A DNA stretch of 64,000 nt from Pseudomonadota bacterium (GTDB taxonomy: Bacteria; Pseudomonadota; Gammaproteobacteria; Steroidobacterales; Steroidobacteraceae): positions 124,001 through 188,000 of the forward strand of contig JADJBE010000026.1 of the NCBI GenBank assembly GCA_016703895.1, given 5' to 3'. Shown in pieces: positions 35,792-44,117 of this stretch. The notes under the pieces were generated by a model. It did not search any database and was not told where the DNA came from. It saw only the letters and a program-made list of their open reading frames with translations. A program made the position numbers and the translations under genes. Each line of letters begins with the position of its first letter. Positions within the stretch are counted from its first letter, which is position 1.

Positions 35792-37069
35792 ATGAAGAAA
35801 GTCCTCGGAATGATTGGCACAGCCCTGCCTGGCCGCAGCCACGTGCAGCGTCGCCACGGCGGGGTCTGACGTCGGCAGCTGGTATGTGGCACCGCAGATC
35901 AATGGTTTGTGGCTCGATGACGCGCGTCGCGCCGACGACGACATCGGTTTCACGTTCAGCCTCGGTCACGTGTTCAGCGAGAAGTGGGACGGACAGTTGT
36001 CGGTCTTCACCTCGAAGCACGATGCGCCGAACAATGTGGATCACAAGATTAACGGCTTTGCGATTGCAGCGAACCGTGTGTTCTACCGCGAGCAGCGCGT
36101 AAACCCCTTTATCAGCTTCGGATTGGCCAAGATGGACAACAACTACAGCCCGGGAGCCGACAAAGAAAACCTTGCAGCTATTTACGGTGTTGGCGTGCTT
36201 GCAGACATCGGCGGGAATCGGGCTGAAGGCACAAACCTTCAGCTGCGGGGCGACTTAGGCGCGCGCCGCGGTCTCGGTAGCACAGAACCGCTGAAGAGCT
36301 ATACGGACTATGTCGCGGGCCTGGGTCTGCAGTATTCCTGGGGCGGCACGCCGCCGGCCAAGCCAGTGGGTGACTCTGACGGCGACGGCGTCAACGACGA
36401 CCTCGACAAGTGCCCCGGCACACCAGCCGGCACGCCAGTCAACGCTGACGGTTGCCCGCTCGATTCGGATGGCGACGGCGTCACCGATGACAAGGACAAG
36501 TGCCCGAACACCCCAGCCGGCGCGACAGTAGATGCCACCGGTTGTGAGCTAGACACCGACGGCGACGGCGTTGCCGACAGCAAGGACAAGTGCCCGAACA
36601 CCCCGCAGGTGCCAAGGTTGACGAGAACGGCTGTGAGCTGGACTCTGACGGCGACGGCGTGGTCGACAGCCAGGACAAGTGCCCCGATACACCAAAGGGC
36701 GATCGTGTCGATGCGTCGGGTTGCTCCTTCAAGGAAGAGCTGAAGTTGCCTGGTATCGAGTTCGACCTCGACAAGGCGACACTGCGCCCCGAGAGCACCG
36801 CGGTACTCGAAGGCGCCATCTCTGTGTTGAAGCGCTATCCCGATCTGAAGATCGAAGTGGCTGGCCACACAGATGCCCAGGGTTCTGATGCCTACAACCT
36901 GAACCTGTCGAAGCAGCGCTCGATCGCGGTGCTCGACTACCTCAAGGCCGGTGGCGCCAGCAACGATCTGACCTCGCGCGGCTACGGCGAGCGCCAGCCG
37001 GTGGCATCGAACGCCAGCGCGGAAGGCCGGCAGGAAAACCGCCGCGTCGTCCTGCGGGTGTTGAACTAG
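35792..37069 (+). CDS. OmpA-family porin with thrombospondin type 3 repeats (two frame breaks as given)
   Basis: Outer-membrane barrel plus peptidoglycan-binding domain, about 426 residues if restored. ATG 35792 has an AGGGAG ribosome-binding site. The signal peptide MKKVLGMIGTAL is interrupted at 35828, where adding two bases gives ...LLLAAATCSVATAG. The barrel follows (WYVAPQINGLWLDD to LGLQYSWGG). Then come four calcium-binding type 3 repeats (DSDGDGVxDxxDKCPxTPxG) between about 36373 and 36717, broken at 36605 by one missing base. The C-terminal OmpA domain has AGHTDAQGSDAYNLNLSKQR and ENRRVVLRV. Confidence 0.88.
36373..36717 (+). repeat. Four thrombospondin type 3 repeats
   Basis: Four in-frame units of roughly 84-87 nt encode D-D-G-D-G-V/x-D-D-K-C-P-x-T-P-x-G blocks with Ca2+-binding aspartates. 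Units 2-4 are close copies at the DNA level (GACAAGTGCCCGAACACCCC recurs), making this segment prone to slippage or misassembly. Confidence 0.75.
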
Positions 37070-37103
37070 CCCGCTTTAGTCAACGTCAACTAGCCTAACG
37101 GCA

Positions 37104-37135
37104 AGGCCCGGCTGAGAGATCAGCCGGGCCTTTTA
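37104..37135 (+). terminator. Intrinsic terminator after the OmpA-family gene
   Basis: A perfect 12-bp stem AGGCCCGGCTGA / TCAGCCGGGCCT (37104-37115 and 37120-37131) with a GAGA loop is followed by TTTT. It lies 35 nt after the porin stop, and could also serve the convergent hydroxylase gene weakly. Confidence 0.9.
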
Positions 37136-37181
37136 TTGTTGAACTCGGTCGTTAGAAATGGTTGGCACCGCTTTCTTCCGC

Positions 37182-38452
37182 CTAATTGCCGTACTCCTTA
37201 GAGAACTCGCGCGCACCGTTTGCAAGGACGCGCACGACTTCGCGTTCGGCTGGCAGCAAGAGCGGATTCCATACGTCGAATATCAGTACGACGCGTAGCT
37301 CATCACTGTCGTTACGCGCTTCGTGTTCTATTGTGTCGTCGAACACCAGTACTTCGCCAACCTTCCACTCTCGTTCTTCGAAACCGACACGAAGACGACA
37401 GTGCTCGGGAACGATCAACGGCAGATGCACTACGAGCCGCGCATTGGTCTCTCCATTGTGCGGCGGAATATGTGTGCGAGGCGCAAGCGCGGAGAACATC
37501 GCATTGAGCATAAGCCGCCGATATCGGCGGCATCGACTGTCGCAAGTGCGGCCGCGGTCTGCGGACACTGCGCCAGATTTTCCTCGATCGCCTCACCTGC
37601 TCGCCACAACTGAAAGACGCTCCAACGTTCCGAGTGATTTAGTTCCTGCCATTGGTTGACAGGGTCACCGGGTCGATAGGCGATATAGGGATTGAAGCGA
37701 TCGCGGCTATTGCGTAGAGCCGCCTGAATTTCGGCACGAATTGCGTCTGTTTTGGCCTCAAGTGCCGGTACCCAAGGAAAATCCTGGCTATCAAAGAACG
37801 GAATAGCCGGCAGCCTCGGCACATACAATTGATTGGACTCAGAGCGAAAAGGCGTCGAACTACCGCCCATGATGGCAGCCGCCTCAACCCAGCGACTCTG
37901 GACCGAGACAGGTAATTGATCGTTTACCGCCGACAGGCTCACTTTCAAAGCGCTGGTCAAGGTCTGCGAGTACCGCTCAACGACACTTCTTGCATGCAGC
38001 AGCTGTTCTCGATGTGCCGCGGGCCAATGGGATTCCGGGGGCGAGATTTTTAATGCGTTACGGTAGGTCGTTGCAGCGGCAACAGCGGTTCCGTGACGCT
38101 CAAGCCAGTTGGCGCGCGCCAACAAGGCGGGAATAAAGTACGGATCAACCATGAGTGCGGCGTCGACTGCCTCGCGTTCAGCCGCAGAGTCACCGCGCTG
38201 TCGATAGACGTTGGCAAGCGTCAGTAGGACCGCTTTGTCATGCGGGGCGGCGTTGCGAGCAGCGCGCAACAGTTGCAGGCCAGATTCGGATTCGCCGCGC
38301 TGCAGAGCATGGATGCCAAGACTGAACAGAGCCTGCGGATTGCCAGGCTCTCGTCTACGTACCTCGAGCCAAAGCTGCTCAGCCTCGTGCCAACGGCCGG
38401 AATTAGCAGCCTGCCCAGCCGCAATGACGAGTTGAGAAACCGACTGAGTCAT
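37182..38452 (-). CDS. TPR protein with aspartyl/asparaginyl beta-hydroxylase domain (frame broken as given)
   Basis: About 423 residues if restored. The N-terminal ~180 residues are tetratricopeptide-like (WHEAEQLWLEVRRREPGNPQ, LFSLGIHALQRGE, LANVYRQRGDSAAERE). The C-terminal domain is a 2-oxoglutarate/Fe(II) hydroxylase of the AspH type: THIPPHNGETNARLVVHLPL carries the first iron-binding His and the Arg for 2-OG, and VFDDTIEHEARN the second His. The frame breaks at 37517: one missing base in a CC/GG run; restoring it joins ADIG to RLMLNAMFSALAP. The substrate is unknown, either a protein or a lipid/peptide. Confidence 0.8.
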
Positions 38453-38466
38453 CGATCGAACGCGGC

Positions 38467-39123
38467 TCAGCCGCCGCCCATTCTGGGATCGTTACCACCC
38501 GAGCCACGATCCTGCTGCCGCCGAAGGGAATCTTTAGCCTGTTGCTCGCGTTCGCGATCCTCACGCGGTGTTGAACAGACGCGCTCACCTCGCAACCGCG
38601 ATCCGGTAATCTTCTCGCGGCGGCAACGCACAACATCGTCCTTGTCGATAGGCGCGAATGCACCTCGCGACGCGTTGGGTGCGGTCGACGGCGACAAACC
38701 CAGTCGGCTGGCCAGTTGGTCGACGCGCAAATTCACAGCCGCGCGCAGTTCGCTGTTGAAGGGCAACAGCGCACCGAACGGAGCTGCTTCCGGGCCATAC
38801 ACGGCAACGCCGCGCCCTTGGCTGTCACTCGCCAGCACGACGAGCCGTACAGGCACGCCACGCGCCAATGCGTCAAGCGCGGCATCTTGCGTCTCCTGGA
38901 TTGCGGTGGCGTCATCGCCGAAGACAACTAACGCCATATCGTTGCGCGAGCTCTTCACCGCCCGCTCACGCGCGTCCTCAGGTGAAACCTTGCGCATGTC
39001 GACACGCGACACTGCGACAGTCACTGTAGCGTCAGCATCAGCAGCTGATGCTAAGGAACCCGCACCGCCAACGGCGCCAACGATACACAAAAGCAACGCA
39101 GCTCTCATTGCGAGACCGGACAT
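38467..39123 (-). CDS. Secreted protein, unknown function
   Basis: 218 residues. Signal peptide to about residue 28 (LLLCIVGAVGGAGSLASAAD). The mature part has a mixed alpha/beta region (MALVVFGDDATAIQETQDAA, VRLVVLASDSQGRG) and a charged, glutamine/arginine-rich low-complexity tail (DREREQQAKDSLRRQQDRG). No family recognised. ATG 39123 has GAGGT 8 nt upstream. It sits between the TonB receptor and the hydroxylase gene on the same strand, separated from the receptor by a terminator. Confidence 0.6.
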   Translation of the reverse strand: MSGLAMRAALLLCIVGAVGGAGSLASAADADATVTVAVSRVDMRKVSPEDARERAVKSSRNDMALVVFGDDATAIQETQDAALDALARGVPVRLVVLASDSQGRGVAVYGPEAAPFGALLPFNSELRAAVNLRVDQLASRLGLSPSTAPNASRGAFAPIDKDDVVRCRREKITGSRLRGERVCSTPREDREREQQAKDSLRRQQDRGSGGNDPRMGGG

Positions 39124-39173
39124 GTGACTTACCTCGATTTGGCTAGAGTGTAAAAGTACTGTCCTCCGAGCGC

Positions 39174-39207
39174 ACCAAAAAAACGGCGGGCCATTGGCCC
39201 GCCGTTT
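39174..39207 (-). terminator. Intrinsic terminator after the TonB receptor gene
   Basis: A perfect 12-bp stem AAACGGCGGGCC / GGCCCGCCGTTT (39181-39192 and 39196-39207, loop ATT). On the minus strand it is followed by a run of seven T (plus-strand A tract ending at 39183), making a strong terminator for the receptor transcript. Confidence 0.88.
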
Positions 39208-39230
39208 AAAGCTCGACATACGTTGAGCAA

Positions 39231-42203
39231 TCAGAACTTCACGTTGACACCAATCGCGTAAACACGGCCCAGGGTGTCGTACACACCAGGGAACGTGTTA
39301 CCGCTGTTCGACCGAGTATCAGCAGCTTCGTTGCCAACGACCGGCGGTTCTTCGTCCGTCACGTTGAACATCGTCGCTCGGACCTTGATGTTGTCAGTGA
39401 CGTCATAGGACGCGGACAGATCAAAGTAGTCGTAGGAGCTGATCTTCTGGAAGTCCGGGAAAGTGTTGTCGATCTGAGTCGGCTCGATCGTGGCACTGCC
39501 CATATGACGCCACAACAGCGACGCACCAAACGGACCCTTATCCCAACTCACGCGCTGCGTCCAACGTGTCGTCGGCAGCGGCGCAGTGCACTGCGTGCCG
39601 TACTTGCCTTTGCAGTCGATGATCGGGTTGAACGCGGCGCTTTGACTCTCCTGAGTCAGGTAATAGTTAAGATTCGTCTGGAAGCTCAGGCGGCCAGCAT
39701 TACCGACATCCAGCCCAAACCCAAACTGCAACTCAACACCTTCCGCCTGCAGATAGCTCAAGTTCGTCGTGAGCTCCTGCAAGCCAGACCCAGGCTCAGT
39801 CACCGTGCCATTGACGCGAACGATCTTGTCGCACTCAGACTGAATGCCCGCGAAGTAGCAAGAGTTCAGGATTTCCTTGGCATTGAAGTTACCGATGTAA
39901 TCTTCAATCTTGATGTCGTAGTAATCGACGGCAAGAAAGATATTGCGCATCGCACTGTCAAAGTTGGGAGTCCACACAAATCCCACTGTGGTGGTGTCAG
40001 CCGTCTCGGGTTTCGGTAACGCACTTAGATTGGTTCCAAAGAAAGCATTACTCTGCCCCGACACCAAGTCTTCCACCTGTCCCACTTGCGCAGGGGTCAT
40101 GCCGGTAGCAATACACCGCGCCGCTACTGCTGGGGTGATCGGCACAAAATCCTGCGCCCCAATCGAGCAAGGATCAAAATCGGCATTGTCCAAGCCGGTT
40201 ACTGTCGGTGCTGCCAACTCGCCCACATTCGGTGCACGCACCGCACGCTGTCGCATGGCGCGAATACGCAAACTGTCGATCGGCTGCCAGTTCAGACCCG
40301 CCTTCCATGTGTTGTTCGAACCAGAAGGATTGTAGTCCGCGAAGCGAAAACCAAGCTCAAGGTCGAGCGATTGGACGCCAGTGCGATCCGCCACCAAAGG
40401 CAGAATAGCCTCAGCAAACAGTTCCTTGACGTCAAACCCACCCTTGATCGGCAACGTATTGCCACCTGCACCACCGAGGCAGCTTGCAGGAGCGAGCTTT
40501 AGGCACTCGTCTGGAGTCGTTTCGCCTTCTTCTTCGCGATACTCGGCACCGAAACTCAAAGCTAGACCAGTGTTAGCAGTGGGCAGCTTAACCTGCTCAA
40601 GAATGCCGCTAATGGAAGCGGAAACAATCGACTGCGAATAGACCTGCTTTTCAATAGCAGTCGCACCTGAGTAGGCAGCCATTTCAGGTGTGATGGCACC
40701 GAAGCCACCAAACAAGTTGATTGGCACACAGGCCTCATCGCCATTCGCGCACTCGGTCGTGCTAACCGCGTTGACCGCATTTTCGATGTTGGCAACGTTG
40801 GTATAGCCAGCGTTGACGTTGCTGCGCGTAGATTCGCCGCGCTGGTATGACAGATCGTAATCCCAACCCGCCCCCAGTTCGCCACGGACACCCGTCAGGA
40901 ACTGCCACGACTTGTTGTCGTATGTGGTTGAGCGTTCGCCCAACTCCAAGGTTCGGCGTCGATACTGGATCTGCAAAGTATCTTGGGCGTCGACGACACC
41001 GTTAGTATTTCGATCATCCCAATTGCCGCCGTCCACGACCGTTCCAGCCAGCACGCCCATATTTGCGGCTGTCAAAATCGTATTCAGGGCAGAGGCGGTG
41101 ATGAACGGATTCTGCAGCGGCGTGGTAAATACGTTACCGAAGACACCCGATGGTGCAACCTGCTGGCGCACGACAGTACTGCTGTAAGACAGGCGGCCGT
41201 AAGCTTCAGCGTGATCATTGACTTCAAAGCTACCGATTGCCATACCACCGAAACGCGTTTGCGGCGTCTGATAGTAATTGAACGGGTTAAAGTTGAAAAC
41301 GCTGCAATTGGCGCCGAGCGATCCGTCTTCACGGAACTGGCCGAGGCCCGGGCCGCCAGATATAGCAACACGAGTCGGCACCGTTGTTGTAGAACCGCCG
41401 GCAACTACGGAGCCTGGTCCGCCACAACCGGCCGGGCCGGGCGTCGGAAGAGCACCGTTGAGGAAGTTCTGATATCCACCGCCGTCCGCAGTGACAATGC
41501 CAAGCTGACCTAGAGGCCGCGCGCCAAGTTGCACGCCGTCACGCTCTGCCCAGTTCACCGACATCACAACGTTACCGCGGCCGTCCGCCACATTCGACCC
41601 AAGCGTAAACGAGGCGCTCTTGATCTTGCCGTCGCTTTCAGTCGTCTGCTGGAAGTTACTGTCGATGGCAACGCCTTCGAAGTCCTTCTTCATGATGAAG
41701 TTGACAGCGCCCGACATGGCGTCCGAACCGTACACCGCTGACGCGCCACCCGTGACGACGTCGATTCGCTCAATCAACGCCGTCGGAATAACCGACAAGT
41801 CGACGATGCCATTGATGTTGTAGGGAGTAACACGCTTGCCGTCGATCAGAATCAAGCTGCGCTGTTCGCCCAGACCGCGAAGATCTAGTGTTGTCGCACC
41901 GGCTGAACCATTGTTAGCGGATGAGTTGTCACCAATCAACGTGCTCGGGAGCTGGTTCAGAATCTGACCAACTTCCGGCGTCTGTAACTGCTGGATCTGA
42001 TCGGCCGTAACCGTCAAGATCGGGCTCGATGATTCGACACCCGGAGCGCGAATACGCGTACCGGTAACGATGATCTCCGCGACTTCGTCAACAGCAGCAT
42101 CCTGCTCCTGAGCGAACGCCGTGGTGGCGGTCATACCGACTGGCAACGCACTCAATACGAGTGCGAGACGGACGGCCTGACTCACTGACGTGTGATTAGG
42201 CAT
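39231..42203 (-). CDS. TonB-dependent outer-membrane receptor
   Basis: 990 residues. Signal peptide to about residue 31 (TATTAFAQ). The TonB box region is AEIIVTGTRI (about 42-51). The plug domain has LRGLGEQRSLILIDGKRVTP, DLSVIPTALIERIDVVTGGA and YGSDAMSGAVNFIMKKDFEG. A long 22-strand barrel follows, ending VYAIGVNVKF with terminal Phe. The length and plug type match the CarA/OmpA-like 'TonB-dependent receptor' group that takes up carbohydrates or peptides in Xanthomonadales-like bacteria. No substrate genes lie nearby, so the ligand is unknown. Confidence 0.92.
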   Translation of the reverse strand: MPNHTSVSQAVRLALVLSALPVGMTATTAFAQEQDAAVDEVAEIIVTGTRIRAPGVESSSPILTVTADQIQQLQTPEVGQILNQLPSTLIGDNSSANNGSAGATTLDLRGLGEQRSLILIDGKRVTPYNINGIVDLSVIPTALIERIDVVTGGASAVYGSDAMSGAVNFIMKKDFEGVAIDSNFQQTTESDGKIKSASFTLGSNVADGRGNVVMSVNWAERDGVQLGARPLGQLGIVTADGGGYQNFLNGALPTPGPAGCGGPGSVVAGGSTTTVPTRVAISGGPGLGQFREDGSLGANCSVFNFNPFNYYQTPQTRFGGMAIGSFEVNDHAEAYGRLSYSSTVVRQQVAPSGVFGNVFTTPLQNPFITASALNTILTAANMGVLAGTVVDGGNWDDRNTNGVVDAQDTLQIQYRRRTLELGERSTTYDNKSWQFLTGVRGELGAGWDYDLSYQRGESTRSNVNAGYTNVANIENAVNAVSTTECANGDEACVPINLFGGFGAITPEMAAYSGATAIEKQVYSQSIVSASISGILEQVKLPTANTGLALSFGAEYREEEGETTPDECLKLAPASCLGGAGGNTLPIKGGFDVKELFAEAILPLVADRTGVQSLDLELGFRFADYNPSGSNNTWKAGLNWQPIDSLRIRAMRQRAVRAPNVGELAAPTVTGLDNADFDPCSIGAQDFVPITPAVAARCIATGMTPAQVGQVEDLVSGQSNAFFGTNLSALPKPETADTTTVGFVWTPNFDSAMRNIFLAVDYYDIKIEDYIGNFNAKEILNSCYFAGIQSECDKIVRVNGTVTEPGSGLQELTTNLSYLQAEGVELQFGFGLDVGNAGRLSFQTNLNYYLTQESQSAAFNPIIDCKGKYGTQCTAPLPTTRWTQRVSWDKGPFGASLLWRHMGSATIEPTQIDNTFPDFQKISSYDYFDLSASYDVTDNIKVRATMFNVTDEEPPVVGNEAADTRSNSGNTFPGVYDTLGRVYAIGVNVKF

Positions 42204-42512
42204 TTAGTTATCCCTCGAGTAATTTTCGTGTTCGGCGACTGTCGGCCAGTGGCATAGCCAGCTGGTGGTCGAGTCCCTGAGGCGGCGAACATTATCACAA
42301 GCTGTCATTGGAAAACCACATTAACGCGCGACGATTTTTACTGGGGAATTGCAGTGTCTCACGGCCGAAAGGCCGTGGCTTCTCGACAAAATGGTCAAAA
42401 AACCACAATCTTCGTGGCGAAAAGACAACAAATCGACTCGGAGCGCACAAGAATTTACGATTAAGCGAGCCGAGTATCCGTATTCAGTCTTTTCGACTAG
42501 GAACCAGCCCCA
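42204..42512. other. Divergent control region of the TonB receptor and the next gene
   Basis: 309 nt with no convincing gene. It is AT-richer than the genes around it. It contains one perfect hairpin, CACGGCC-GAAA-GGCCGTG (42360-42377), not followed by a T run, so it is more likely a regulatory or 5'-UTR structure than a terminator. A by-eye promoter was not settled. Confidence 0.5.
42360..42377. promoter_or_regulatory. Hairpin with GAAA tetraloop
   Basis: Seven perfectly paired bases (CACGGCC / GGCCGTG) closed by a stable GNRA-type GAAA loop, 136 nt upstream of the gene at 42513. There is no U-tract. It could be a 5'-UTR element of that gene or simply a stable stem. Confidence 0.45.
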
Positions 42513-43043
42513 ATGACAATCCGCCTGCAAAGACCCGCTTTCCTCGCCACCACCGTGCTTGCAATGTGTTGGTTTGCGCCGCTCACCCCCGCCCACGCAG
42601 CAGACCCAACTGCCCTGGAGCGCAGCGCCGCCGCTGCAGCCGACTGCCGCGGCCTTGTCGACGGCGTCGCGCGGCTCAGCTGCTATGACCGCGCGTTTGG
42701 GGTTGCAATCGTGCCGACCCCCATCCCAACACCCATTGCCGCGAACACCGTCGCAGGCTTTGGCTTGAGCGCCGAGGAGCGCGAACAACGGTCACGCGCG
42801 CCAACAGCCGAACCGCCACGCCAGCTGGATGAGGTTGCGGCCAAGGTCACCGCCATCAAACAGCCGCGCGCGGGCCGGTTTACGGTGACGCTCGACAACG
42901 GCCAAGTCTGGCAGCAACGAGAAACAGATTCCTCGATCTACCTGCGAGTCGGCGACAGGATCACGATCAAGAAAGCGGTGTTAGGGTCCTATCTGTTAGT
43001 CACCGAAGGCCGTCGCAGCACCAAGGTGGAGCGGGTCAAGTAA
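42513..43043 (+). CDS. Secreted protein, unknown function
   Basis: 176 residues. Signal peptide ends near PAHAAD (about residue 30). DCRGLVDGVARLSCYDRAF is a two-cysteine helix motif seen in several small envelope proteins of proteobacteria. The C-terminal half is a beta-rich domain (VTAIKQPRAGRFTVTLDNGQ, YLRVGDRITIKKAVLGSYLL), suggestive of an OB-like barrel. No named family. It overlaps the convergent DUF533 gene by 8 nt. Confidence 0.65.
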   Translation: MTIRLQRPAFLATTVLAMCWFAPLTPAHAADPTALERSAAAAADCRGLVDGVARLSCYDRAFGVAIVPTPIPTPIAANTVAGFGLSAEEREQRSRAPTAEPPRQLDEVAAKVTAIKQPRAGRFTVTLDNGQVWQQRETDSSIYLRVGDRITIKKAVLGSYLLVTEGRRSTKVERVK

Positions 43044-43671
43044 CCGCGGCTGTGACACCCTTGTCGAGCTCGGCTACCAGACCCGGCTCGATATTGAGGC
43101 GCGCCGCAAGCATGTCGAGGTAGGCACGCTCGGCGCGATTGGCGGGATGCACGGCCAGCATCGACGCCGCGTATATTTCGGTGGCAAGGGCGGGATCCTG
43201 CACGCCATCGACCACCGCATCCATCGACAGTGGCTCGGCAAAGATGTCTGTGACTGCCGCGCGATCCGTTGGCGAGAGTCCTGCCTGGTCCACTCGCTGC
43301 TGGATGCGCTGCCGCTCGCTGGCATCGACGACGCCGTCGGCCCTCGCAGCCGCGACCATGGCCTGCACGACCCGCAAAGCGCCCAAACTGTTAGCAGCAC
43401 GGTTGAGATCGAACGCGTCTGGTACGCTGGCTGGCAATTGGGCGAGCATGGGCGCTGGCGCGGCGGCCTGCCCCTGCTGCTTCGACTGGTGGCGTTGCCA
43501 GGCCTGATAGGCCACGTAGCCGACCGCAGCCAGTCCGCCCATTTTCACGAGGCTACCGCCGCCCTTGCGTCCAGTAATCGCCCCGCCTAACAAGCTTCCC
43601 GCCAATCCACCTAACACGCCGGCGGCAGCGGGATTCTTGGCCATCATGTCGAGAATCTTCTGGGTGTCCAT
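43036..43671 (-). CDS. DUF533-family protein
   Basis: 211 residues. A glycine-rich segment AGVLGGLAGSLLGGAITGRKG (two runs AGVLGGLAGSLL and GGAITGRKG) with a hydrophobic helix (MGGLAAVGYVAYQAW) precedes a TerB-like helical domain: VVQAMVAAARADGVVDASER, then AELDKGV. This is the DUF533 (YebE-like inner-membrane) architecture; function unknown. ATG 43671 overlaps the stop of the membrane-protein gene by one base (TAATG). Confidence 0.85.
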   Translation of the reverse strand: MDTQKILDMMAKNPAAAGVLGGLAGSLLGGAITGRKGGGSLVKMGGLAAVGYVAYQAWQRHQSKQQGQAAAPAPMLAQLPASVPDAFDLNRAANSLGALRVVQAMVAAARADGVVDASERQRIQQRVDQAGLSPTDRAAVTDIFAEPLSMDAVVDGVQDPALATEIYAASMLAVHPANRAERAYLDMLAARLNIEPGLVAELDKGVTAAVT

Positions 43672-44096
43672 TACTTCCTTTCCTTGTCTTGGGCCTTGGC
43701 AACGAATACGCGCGGATCGTGCAACGACGGAAAAACACTGTCGCGAGCATGGTAGTCCCAGCGCAGCGTTGCCGGAATGTTGGTGTAGTGCACACCGATA
43801 TTGATGACCCACAGCACAACCAGTGCGTACAGGGTTACCACCGTGAGCAGCGGCGCGGCTTCGCCAAGCAACTCGACAGCGCGACCACCGAGCCAGCCGT
43901 CGACAGCCAGTGCGAGTAGTGGCAACAACAACCCCACCACCCAAATAATGACCAACCAGACCTTGAAGACCGGCCCCACTGGTCGCGGCCCCGGAAACGC
44001 GGCGGCAGGCTTGGGCAGGCGCCACTGGGCCCATACCAACAGCGCACCGGCCAGGACCAGAAAAGTGATTTCTTGGACTGCAATGTGAATAGCCAT
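43671..44096 (-). CDS. Small inner-membrane protein, unknown
   Basis: 141 residues with three or four hydrophobic helices (ITFLVLAGALLVWAQW, VWLVIIWVVGLLLPLLALAV, LTVVTLYALVVLWVINIGVHY) and a polar C-terminal tail. No family recognised. It starts 21 nt from the divergent histidine-kinase gene (GTG 44118) and runs into the DUF533 gene with a TAATG overlap. Confidence 0.65.
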   Translation of the reverse strand: MAIHIAVQEITFLVLAGALLVWAQWRLPKPAAAFPGPRPVGPVFKVWLVIIWVVGLLLPLLALAVDGWLGGRAVELLGEAAPLLTVVTLYALVVLWVINIGVHYTNIPATLRWDYHARDSVFPSLHDPRVFVAKAQDKERK

Positions 44097-44117
44097 TTCG
44101 CCTATAGTCGCATTGCT

